Positions 1-4,397 of a stretch of DNA of 5,529 bases are shown here, piece after piece. Numbering within the stretch: position 1 is the stretch's first letter; each line of letters begins with the position of its first letter. A program made the translations under genes and the position numbers. Under the pieces are notes generated by a model, which saw only the letters and a program-made list of their open reading frames with translations, had not been told where the DNA came from and searched no databases. Source of the stretch: an uncultured Erysipelotrichaceae bacterium (GTDB lineage Bacteria; Bacillota_I; Bacilli_A; RFN20; CAG-826); NCBI GenBank assembly GCA_947303755.1, contig CAMYZF010000061.1, forward strand, positions 1 through 5,529, written 5' to 3'.

Positions 1-446
1 AAATGTTCGATAATGGTGTTCTCTACATCTATCTTGCCCCACTTGGAGCATCAATTGGACACTGCTATCCAGTCTTTGCAAGATTTAGAGGCGGAAAAGC
101 TGTTTCCACATTCGGTGGTTTCGGCCTTGCGACATCTTGGTTTTGCTCCCTCATCGGTTTTGGAACCTTCTTCATCACCCTCAAAGCTAAAAAATATGTC
201 TCACTTGCCTCGATGATGGCGGGTGTTCTCACTATCATTTCCTCATGGACAATTTTTGCTCTTCAATTCGTTATCCCAGAGAGCTTTTGGCACTTCTTTA
301 TGTGGGGGTGGGGAAGCTATCTTTTGGCCGGTTGGGAATACGCAACTGTAGCGACTTTAATCTCCATCCTTTTAATCGTCCGCCACATCCCAAATATCGA
401 GCGTTTAGCACACCATGAAGAACGCAAGATTACATGGATGGATTAG
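1..446 (+). CDS. plsY: PlsY, acylphosphate:glycerol-3-phosphate acyltransferase (5'-truncated by window edge)
   Basis: Integral membrane enzyme that transfers an acyl group from acyl-phosphate (made by PlsX) to glycerol-3-phosphate, giving lysophosphatidic acid, the first step of phospholipid synthesis in most Gram-positive bacteria. About 147 codons are visible. The family is usually near 190-210 residues, so roughly the first 70, with the glycine-rich first motif, lie off the left edge; the ATG at position 3 is probably internal. Seen directly (counting that Met as 1): GHCYPVFARFRGGKAVST (residues 19-36), the conserved GH.yPvf..F.GGK segment with the phosphate-binding GGK motif; several hydrophobic spans; RHIPNIERL (127-135), the third conserved motif; and a KITW-type C-terminus like B. 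subtilis PlsY. Against B. subtilis the stretch before the last helix (about 92-112, Trp/Gly-rich) looks longer. It ends in TAG and is followed by its own terminator, so it is the last gene of its transcript. Identity is secure. Confidence 0.93.
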   Translation, partial: MFDNGVLYIYLAPLGASIGHCYPVFARFRGGKAVSTFGGFGLATSWFCSLIGFGTFFITLKAKKYVSLASMMAGVLTIISSWTIFALQFVIPESFWHFFMWGWGSYLLAGWEYATVATLISILLIVRHIPNIERLAHHEERKITWMD

Positions 447-511
447 TAATAATTTTAGTAGATAATTAGTAGTTTTTATAGCTGTTGATAAATAGTTTAT
501 GAAAAATTGAT

Positions 512-545
512 AAGCCCAAATTGTTTCGATGAATTGGGCTTTTTT
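512..545 (+). terminator. Intrinsic terminator downstream of plsY
   Basis: Arms AAGCCCAA (512-519) and TTGGGCTT (534-541) form an 8-bp stem, extendable by two A-T pairs past a bulged base, and are followed at once by six T residues (540-545). It lies about 65 bases after the plsY stop, the right place to end that transcript. Confidence 0.9.
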
Positions 546-547
546 CA

Positions 548-575
548 TTGACACTTTTTTGATTGATGATATTTT
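548..575 (+). promoter_or_regulatory. Promoter-like sequence with consensus -35 and weak -10
   Basis: TTGACA (548-553) is a perfect sigma-A -35 box. Sixteen bases on is TATTTT (570-575), 4 of 6 matches to TATAAT. It starts just past the plsY terminator and points toward the convergent efp-yneF transcript. No gene follows on this strand, so it is either fortuitous or drives a short RNA ending near the 641-660 hairpin. Confidence 0.25.
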
Positions 576-635
576 TTGTTTTCAGAAATAATGTCCAAAT
601 TTCTTCCCTAGGTATCACCACCACATTTTGACAAG

Positions 636-660
636 AAAAAAGCACCTGACTTGAGGTGCT
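636..660 (-). terminator. Intrinsic terminator of the efp-yneF operon
   Basis: Reading the minus strand, AGCACCT (660-654) pairs with AGGTGCT (647-641) across a 6-base loop, followed by an uninterrupted run of six T (641-636). It lies about 20 bases after the yneF stop. On the plus strand the same hairpin is followed only by an interrupted T-rich stretch, so plus-strand termination would be weaker. Confidence 0.88.
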
Positions 661-681
661 AATTTCGTTTGTTTTTGAAGC

Positions 682-924
682 TTATTTTGCGTTTCTTTTC
701 ATTGAGTTCATGACCGCTCTAACTTGCGATTCAGAAGGCTTACGACCCATCTGCATGAACATTGCTCTAATCATGTTTTCATTGATTGGAGGATTCTTCG
801 CTAATTGACGTTTGAAGAACCATCTAGCGCCAAAGAAACCGACAAGTAAGCCAACGACGAGGACACCAATAATAATTCCAATGAGTGCCCCTACTTCTAA
901 GTCAACTGTTAAAATTTTTAACAT
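682..924 (-). CDS. yneF: YneF family (UPF0154) small membrane protein
   Basis: An 80-residue protein of unknown biochemical function, belonging to a family widespread in Firmicutes and Mollicutes. Seen directly: a short N-terminus, one strongly hydrophobic span (about residues 11-34, Gly/Val/Ile/Leu-rich), a basic stop-transfer patch (RWFFKRQ), then the family signature KNPPINEN (43-50) followed by a Met-rich amphipathic segment MIRAMFMQMGRKPSESQ (51-67). B. subtilis YneF has the same order: hydrophobic helix, KNPPINE, MMMQMGQKPS. The expected topology is a single-pass anchor with a cytoplasmic C-terminal tail, since the basic patch follows the helix. The start ATG at 924 has a good Shine-Dalgarno (SD) sequence. 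The gene follows efp by 11 bases and is followed by a terminator, so it is the distal gene of an efp-yneF transcript. No function can be inferred from the pairing. Confidence 0.92.
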   Translation of the reverse strand: MLKILTVDLEVGALIGIIIGVLVVGLLVGFFGARWFFKRQLAKNPPINENMIRAMFMQMGRKPSESQVRAVMNSMKRNAK

Positions 925-930
925 GGTAAA

Positions 931-937
931 TCTCCTT
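931..937 (-). promoter_or_regulatory. Ribosome binding site of yneF, merged with the efp stop codon
   Basis: Minus-strand AAGGAGA (937-931) lies 6 bases before the yneF ATG. The AA at 937-936 also forms the last two bases of the efp TAA stop (938-936). Ribosomes ending on efp therefore sit on the yneF SD, which suggests translational coupling. Confidence 0.85.
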
Positions 938-1490
938 ATGCACGTCCGTCGTATTCACCTGTATCGGTGCGAACGAGGATTGTTTCACCATTATTGATGA
1001 ATAATGGGACTTTTAATTTGAAGCCTGTTTCAACAGTAGCAACCTTCATAGCCTTGTTAACTGTATCGCCTCTAACTGCTGGTTCGCAGTCTGTGATTTG
1101 TAAGGCAACAGAGCTTGGTAAGGTGATACCTAAAATTTCCTCTTCATAGAAGAGAATATCGATTTCAGCATTTGAAGTAAGGAAGTTCATTTCCCATTCA
1201 AGTCTGGATTTAGCGATTTCGATTTGATCATAAGTCGCGTTGTCCATGAAGACTAAGAAATCGCCTGAATCATAAAGATAGGCCATTTTCTTTTTGCTTA
1301 AAACAGCTTTTTCGACATCATAACCAGAGTTACGTGCTAATTCGATAATTGCGCCAGTACGCATATTTTTTGCTTTGACTTTCGCGACCATCTTTCTCAT
1401 CGCGGTTTTGTTAAGCAAAATATCTAAAACTTGATAAAGATTTCCTTCGTCAAGGAAATAGTTACCTGGTCTTAATTCTGTAACGTTCAT
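936..1490 (-). CDS. efp: Translation elongation factor P (EF-P) with atypical tip loop
   Basis: EF-P binds between the ribosomal P and E sites and speeds peptide bond formation at polyproline stretches. The 184 residues match the usual length of about 185. Seen directly: the N-terminal KOW-like domain (LRPGNYFLDEGNLYQVLD, then KNMRTGAIIE at 41-50), the middle OB domain (MAYLYDSGDFLVFMDNATYDQIEI) and the C-terminal OB domain ending GDTVNKAMKVATVETGFKLKVPLFINNGETILVRTDTGEYDGRA. The tip loop that normally reads KPGKG, carrying the modified lysine (Lys32 in B. subtilis, Lys34 in E. coli), reads NKTAMRK (27-33). In an ungapped alignment the modified position is Met31, with Arg32 next to it. I recall a similar NKTAMR loop in Mycoplasma EF-P, so this is probably a lineage variant rather than damage. 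The rest of the protein looks intact. ATG at 1490 is supported by a strong SD. Confidence 0.96.
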   Translation of the reverse strand: MNVTELRPGNYFLDEGNLYQVLDILLNKTAMRKMVAKVKAKNMRTGAIIELARNSGYDVEKAVLSKKKMAYLYDSGDFLVFMDNATYDQIEIAKSRLEWEMNFLTSNAEIDILFYEEEILGITLPSSVALQITDCEPAVRGDTVNKAMKVATVETGFKLKVPLFINNGETILVRTDTGEYDGRA

Positions 1491-1497
1491 TATTTTT

Positions 1498-1502
1498 CCT
1501 CC
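1498..1502 (-). promoter_or_regulatory. Ribosome binding site of efp
   Basis: GGAGG on the minus strand (1502-1498), extended by AAA, with 7 bases to the ATG at 1490. It fixes the efp start. Confidence 0.85.
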
Positions 1503-1513
1503 AAAACATTTCT

Positions 1514-1541
1514 ATTATATCTAAAATTAGATATTTCGCAA
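1514..1541 (-). promoter_or_regulatory. Candidate sigma-A promoter of efp-yneF
   Basis: Minus strand: TTGCGA (1541-1536, 4 of 6 to TTGACA), a 16-base spacer, then a perfect TATAAT (1519-1514). Transcription would start near 1507, giving a leader of about 17 bases that contains the SD. The -35 and most of the spacer lie inside the 3' end of the upstream hydrolase gene. No terminator separates the two genes, so read-through into efp is also possible. Confidence 0.6.
1517..1534. repeat. 18-bp inverted repeat over the efp promoter spacer and -10 box
   Basis: ATATCTAA (1517-1524) and TTAGATAT (1527-1534) are exact reverse complements separated by AA. The palindrome covers the promoter spacer, half of the -10 box and the stop codon of the hydrolase gene. 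It has no T-run of terminator type. Its position would suit an operator, but it is very AT-rich and could be chance. Confidence 0.5.
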
Positions 1542-2168
1542 ATAGGTGTTATATTTGCTTTCTCTTTCTAAGGAGGTCGCTATCCCGTGTCCAGGATATA
1601 TTTTAGTCTCCAAAGAAAGAGTTAATAGCTTCTTTAAGCTTGGTTCTATATCGCGGTTGGAACCAGTTGGTAAATCGGTTCTTCCAATCGTCGTATAGAA
1701 CAATGTGTCACCAGAGAATAATATATTCTCACTTTTCACATAATAACAGGCTGAACCTTTCGTATGAAACGGGGTCTTAATCATCTTGATGTTATAACCT
1801 GCTTCAACGAATTCTTCGTTATCTCCTAATTTGACTAAATGCTTAGGATGATAAGTTAAACTTCTAACGATTCCATCATCTCTAAATCTAGAAAGATTTA
1901 AAGTCGCGTTATCTAATAGTTCCGCTTCGTCTTCATTAATATAAACCTTAGCGTCAGGATAAAGTTTACATATATCTTCCAAAGCATCTATATGATCGAA
2001 ATGTGAATGCGTTAATAAGATAGCGACAATCTTCAAATTTAGTTTATTGATATGCTCAACTAATTTGCCACCTTCGTTAAAACCAGGATCCACTAAAACA
2101 GCTTCTTTAGCGTCATTAAAAAGAAGGTAGATGTTACAAGCTTTCCTAGTAACGTAGGCGTCAAGCAT
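1527..2168 (-). CDS. Metallo-beta-lactamase-fold hydrolase, YqgX/YcbL (glyoxalase II-like) type
   Basis: Cytoplasmic binuclear-metal hydrolase of 213 residues, resembling B. subtilis YqgX and E. coli YcbL; members have been linked to thioester hydrolysis such as S-lactoylglutathione-like substrates, but the substrate here is unknown. Seen directly: THSHFDH (residues 53-59), the HxHxDH metal motif; TPFHTKGS (132-139) with the third metal His135; SGDTLF (152-157) with bridging Asp154; GRTDLPTGS (162-170), typical of the YqgX/YcbL subgroup; and YPGHG (191-195) with His194. All expected metal ligands are present. It lacks the long C-terminal domain of classical glyoxalase II. The start is forced by an in-frame TAA two codons upstream of the ATG (minus 2174-2172), and the N-terminus aligns with YqgX. 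Unusually, no SD lies near this ATG. It begins 26 bases after the rpmG stop, directly behind a terminator-like hairpin. Confidence 0.9.
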   Translation of the reverse strand: MLDAYVTRKACNIYLLFNDAKEAVLVDPGFNEGGKLVEHINKLNLKIVAILLTHSHFDHIDALEDICKLYPDAKVYINEDEAELLDNATLNLSRFRDDGIVRSLTYHPKHLVKLGDNEEFVEAGYNIKMIKTPFHTKGSACYYVKSENILFSGDTLFYTTIGRTDLPTGSNRDIEPSLKKLLTLSLETKIYPGHGIATSLERESKYNTYLRNI

Positions 2169-2175
2169 ATATTAG

Positions 2176-2200
2176 AAAAAAATAAGGTTTAACCTTATTT
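2176..2200 (-). terminator. Terminator hairpin overlapping the rpmG stop codon
   Basis: Perfect 10-bp inverted repeat: AAATAAGGTT (2180-2189) and AACCTTATTT (2191-2200) around one base, realistically an 8-bp stem with a 5-base loop. On the minus strand the 3' arm runs into seven T residues (2182-2176). The rpmG TAA (2197-2195) is inside the 5' arm, so a ribosome stopping there would hinder folding. The AT-rich stem suggests partial termination with read-through to the hydrolase gene. Confidence 0.7.
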
Positions 2201-2347
2201 CTTCTCCTTGTGCACTGTGTGCTTTTTGCATTTCCAGCAATATTTTTTAGTTTCTAATCTATCTGGATGTTCTTTTTTGTTCTTATTGGTGATGTAGTTT
2301 TCTTCACCGCAGACGGTGCATTTAAGTGTAATGTTATCTCTTGGCAT
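2195..2347 (-). CDS. rpmG: 50S ribosomal protein L33 (bL33), zinc-binding form
   Basis: Small protein of the large ribosomal subunit near the E site. The 50-residue translation begins MPRDNITLKCTVCGEENYIT and ends KKHTVHKEKK. Seen directly: two CxxC pairs, C10-x-x-C13 and C37-x-x-C40, the zinc ribbon of the C+ form of L33; the NYITNKNKKEHPDRLETKKYCWKC core typical of Firmicutes L33; and a lysine-rich tail. The length is normal for the family. The ATG at 2347 has an AAGGAG SD 8 bases upstream and a promoter just beyond. Firmicutes often carry several rpmG copies, some zinc-independent and zinc-regulated; whether this genome has another cannot be seen here. Confidence 0.96.
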   Translation of the reverse strand: MPRDNITLKCTVCGEENYITNKNKKEHPDRLETKKYCWKCKKHTVHKEKK

Positions 2348-2355
2348 AAACTATA

Positions 2356-2361
2356 CTCCTT
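2356..2361 (-). promoter_or_regulatory. Ribosome binding site of rpmG
   Basis: Minus-strand AAGGAG (2361-2356), 8 bases before the ATG at 2347; it fixes the start of this short gene. Confidence 0.82.
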
Positions 2362-2377
2362 ATATTTCGCAAGTAGA

Positions 2378-2406
2378 ATAATAGCATAGTGAAAAAAATA
2401 TATCTA
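2378..2406 (-). promoter_or_regulatory. Extended -10 promoter of rpmG
   Basis: Minus strand: TAGATA (2406-2401, 4 of 6 to TTGACA), a 17-base spacer ending in TGC, then TATTAT (2383-2378, 5 of 6). The TGn before the hexamer is an extended -10 element, which can offset a poor -35. The predicted start near 2371 gives a leader of about 24 bases. The -35 overlaps that of the divergent ispG promoter. Confidence 0.65.
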
Positions 2407-2414
2407 CAAGATAT
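2400..2414. repeat. Inverted repeat ATATCT-N3-AGATAT between divergent promoters
   Basis: ATATCT (2400-2405) and AGATAT (2409-2414) are exact reverse complements separated by ACA. The element covers the overlapping -35 regions of the rpmG and ispG promoters. The same arms, with a 6-base spacer, occur at 1517-1534 in the efp promoter. This could be an operator or AT-rich coincidence. Confidence 0.45.
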
Positions 2415-2432
2415 TTATGGTTTTGCTATAAT
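2403..2432 (+). promoter_or_regulatory. Extended -10 promoter of ispG, implying a leaderless mRNA
   Basis: TCTACA (2403-2408, 4 of 6 to TTGACA), an 18-base spacer ending in TGC, then a perfect TATAAT (2427-2432). Only six bases separate the -10 box from the ispG ATG at 2439, so the usual start distance places +1 on or within a base or two of the start codon. There is no room for an SD and none is present. Confidence 0.7.
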
Positions 2433-2438
2433 CAAAAT

Positions 2439-3500
2439 ATGTCTAAACTCTATAGAGAAAAAACTCGAAAAATAAAAGTTGGTGATATTTATATCGGTGG
2501 CGAAAACAAAGTTTTGATCCAATCGATGTGCAATATTAAAACCAGCAAGGTTAACGAAGTTGTAAAACAAATTAATGAATGTGCAGCCTTAGGCGCTGAT
2601 TTAATGCGTGTCTCCGTTTTAGACATGGATGATGCGAAAGCTATCAAAGATATCGTTAAACAAATTCATATTCCATTAATTGCAGATATTCATTTTGACT
2701 ATCGCTTAGCGATAGAATCAATCAATTCTGGAGTCAATGCGATCAGAATCAATCCAGGAAATATCGGTGCGAAAGAAAACATTGAAAAGGTTGTTTCGCT
2801 CTGTAAAGAAAAACACATTCCAATTAGAGTTGGTGTCAACTCTGGTTCAATCGATAAGAACGTTAATGACAATACGAACGTCGTTAACTCTAAAGAACTA
2901 GTTGAATCCGTTAAACGCACCATCAAGATTTTAGAAGATTTAGATTTCCATGATATTGTTATTTCCCTAAAGGGAAGTCATGTCTTAGAAACTATTGAAG
3001 CCTATAAATTAGCTGCTGAAGAATTCGATTATCCACTTCACGTCGGAATTACTGAAGCCGGACCAAAAGATATTGGTTTAGTGCGTTCAGTCGCGGGACT
3101 TGCGCCTATCTTAACCGCAGGCATTGGTGATACGATTCGTATTTCCCTTTCTGATGAACCTCAAGAAGAAGTTAGAGCCTGCCGTAGACTTCTTAAAGAC
3201 TTAGAAATTAGAAATGATTATCCAAATCTTATTTCCTGTCCAACATGTGGCAGGACTCAAGTTGATCTCGTTCCACTTGCCAAGCAAGTTGCTTCTTTTT
3301 TAGAAGCAAATCACATCAATAAAACTGTCGCGGTTATGGGCTGCATCGTCAATGGCCCAGGCGAAGCAAAACGCGCAGATATAGGATGTGCAGGCGGAAA
3401 AGGTCAATGGGTCATCTTTAAAAAAGAAGAAATCATTAAAACCGTTAAAGACGAAGAAATATTCTCCGAATTAACTAAAGAAATTCTCAAACTAAAATAA
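2439..3500 (+). CDS. ispG: IspG, 4-hydroxy-3-methylbut-2-en-1-yl diphosphate synthase
   Basis: Cytoplasmic [4Fe-4S] enzyme of the MEP isoprenoid pathway. It reductively converts 2-C-methyl-D-erythritol 2,4-cyclodiphosphate to HMBPP, the substrate of IspH. The 353 residues fit the short bacterial form: an N-terminal TIM barrel joined to a C-terminal cluster domain. Seen directly: REKTRKIKVGDIYIGG (6-21), QSM (28-30; QSMCNIKT where QSMTNT is usual), ADIHFDY (82-88), NPGNIG (105-110), VGVNSGS (131-137), SDEP (238-241), and the cluster ligands SCPTCGR (Cys267, Cys270) and GCIVNGPGEA (Cys302 and Glu309, the expected fourth ligand), followed by ADIGCAGGKG (313-322). All key residues are present. 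The ATG at 2439 is the only Met before the conserved N-terminus but has no SD and lies 6 bases after a -10 box. It is convergent with nfo. Its presence suggests that isoprenoids are made by MEP rather than mevalonate here, although only this step is visible. Confidence 0.97.
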   Translation: MSKLYREKTRKIKVGDIYIGGENKVLIQSMCNIKTSKVNEVVKQINECAALGADLMRVSVLDMDDAKAIKDIVKQIHIPLIADIHFDYRLAIESINSGVNAIRINPGNIGAKENIEKVVSLCKEKHIPIRVGVNSGSIDKNVNDNTNVVNSKELVESVKRTIKILEDLDFHDIVISLKGSHVLETIEAYKLAAEEFDYPLHVGITEAGPKDIGLVRSVAGLAPILTAGIGDTIRISLSDEPQEEVRACRRLLKDLEIRNDYPNLISCPTCGRTQVDLVPLAKQVASFLEANHINKTVAVMGCIVNGPGEAKRADIGCAGGKGQWVIFKKEEIIKTVKDEEIFSELTKEILKLK

Positions 3501-3523
3501 AGGCGATCAGAAGATCGCTTTTT
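3501..3523. terminator. Shared hairpin terminator between convergent ispG and nfo
   Basis: GCGATC (3503-3508), loop AGAA, GATCGC (3513-3518), then five T (3519-3523): a compact intrinsic terminator for ispG starting directly after its TAA. On the minus strand the same stem is followed by CTTTATTTTAG, a weaker T-rich tract that may end the nfo transcript. The nfo stop codon (TAA, 3524-3522) overlaps the T-tract. Confidence 0.82.
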
Positions 3524-4397
3524 ATCTCCAATCCTTAAAGGATTGTTTTCTAAACATTTCGATTTCCTTTTTGTAAGGTGGGTTACCTTCATAATAAGGG
3601 GTTTCAAGAATCATTGGGATTCCTTGTAGTCTTGGGTGATGAACAACTTTATTCAAAGTTTCAAAACCAAGATAACCATAACCAATGTTTTCGTGTCTAT
3701 CCTTATGTGCGCCTCTAGGATTCTTTGTGTCATTGACGTGAACGACAAGAAGTTTATCTAATCCTAAGACTTTATCGAATTCATCTAAGATGGAATCCAT
3801 ATCGGAAACATCGAAGTCATTGTCATTGATATGACAAGTATCTAAACAAATGCCCACTCTTTCGGGTTTATTGAGTTTGGAAATGATCTCTTTAAATTGT
3901 TCAAAGGATGTTCCCATTTCGCTACCTTTGCCCGCCATAGTTTCTAAGGCGATTTTGACATCTGTTCCGTCTTGATCAAGAACTTCGTTCAACGCTTTAA
4001 CGATTGAATCAATTCCGTTTTCAACTCCAGTTGAAACGTGGCTTCCTGGATGAAGAACAAGAATCTTTGGACCGAAAGCATATGTTCTTTGAATTTCATT
4101 CAAAAGATGTCTTTTTCCCATCTCATAATTATCGACATTAAGTTGATTGGCGATATTGATGATATATGGAGCGTGCACGACAATTTTCGATTCATCGAGT
4201 CCGTTTTCTTTGATTAACGCTCTACCTTCAGCGATTTTAAGTCTTTCCAAAGGAAGTCGAATCGTATTTTGAGGTGCACCAGTATAAAACATGAAGGTGT
4301 TTGCCTCGTAAGAAAGAGCTTCTTTAACTGATCCTAAATAATAATCAGGACCACTCATAGAAACGTGACAGCCTAAATAGAGATTTTCATTAGCCAT
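3522..4397 (-). CDS. nfo: Endonuclease IV (deoxyribonuclease IV, AP endonuclease)
   Basis: Zinc-dependent base-excision repair enzyme that cuts DNA 5' to abasic sites. With the start at 4397 it has 291 residues in the AP-endonuclease-2 TIM-barrel family and resembles B. subtilis YqfS. Seen directly: LGCHVSMSG (8-16), VVHAPYIINIA (73-83), HPGSH (116-120), ALETMAGKG (150-158), CLDTCH (184-189), VVHVND (218-223), KDRHENIGYG (232-241) and ILETPYYEG (263-271). All nine metal ligands of the three-zinc site have counterparts: His75, His116, Glu152, Asp186, His189, His220, Asp233, His235, Glu265. The loop after DTCH reads INDNDFD where THDAGYD is usual in B. subtilis. An in-frame ATG at 4427 would add ten residues, but the one at 4397 is preferred because AAGGAAGG precedes it at 8 bases and MANENLYLGCHVS aligns with family N-termini. 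It overlaps the end of the helicase gene by 8 bases, so the two are co-transcribed and probably translationally coupled. Confidence 0.96.
   Translation of the reverse strand: MANENLYLGCHVSMSGPDYYLGSVKEALSYEANTFMFYTGAPQNTIRLPLERLKIAEGRALIKENGLDESKIVVHAPYIINIANQLNVDNYEMGKRHLLNEIQRTYAFGPKILVLHPGSHVSTGVENGIDSIVKALNEVLDQDGTDVKIALETMAGKGSEMGTSFEQFKEIISKLNKPERVGICLDTCHINDNDFDVSDMDSILDEFDKVLGLDKLLVVHVNDTKNPRGAHKDRHENIGYGYLGFETLNKVVHHPRLQGIPMILETPYYEGNPPYKKEIEMFRKQSFKDWR

Noticed and set aside
13..216. Plus-strand ORF of 67 codons inside plsY
   Set aside because: It is an alternative frame of plsY, whose motifs are unambiguous; the product shows no recognisable domain and the ATG has no SD.
447..681. 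Hidden small gene, tRNA or riboswitch between plsY and yneF
   Set aside because: Stops are frequent in all frames, there is no cloverleaf or aptamer-like pattern, and the only structure is the two terminators and one promoter-like sequence.
812..1149. Two overlapping plus-strand ORFs (812-997 and 967-1149) opposite yneF and efp
   Set aside because: Both are antisense shadows of well-supported genes and show low-complexity Thr/Pro/Ser or unremarkable translations with no SD.
1392..1412. EF-P loop difference as a frameshift or sequencing error
   Set aside because: Both sides of the loop stay in frame and align without gaps, and the loop resembles the Mycoplasma form as I recall it, so genuine substitution is more likely.
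1517..1534. Palindrome at the end of the hydrolase gene as an intrinsic terminator
   Set aside because: The stem is all A-T except one G-C pair per arm, the loop is only two bases, and no T-run follows on either strand; it overlaps a promoter instead.
2699..2926. Minus-strand ORF of 75 codons opposite ispG
   Set aside because: Antisense to the conserved TIM-barrel part of ispG; the hydrophobic, Ser/Leu-rich translation is typical of a reverse-complement frame.
3404..3607. Minus-strand ORF of 67 codons across the ispG-nfo junction
   Set aside because: It overlaps nfo in another frame, is antisense to the end of ispG and crosses their terminator; no domain or SD supports it.
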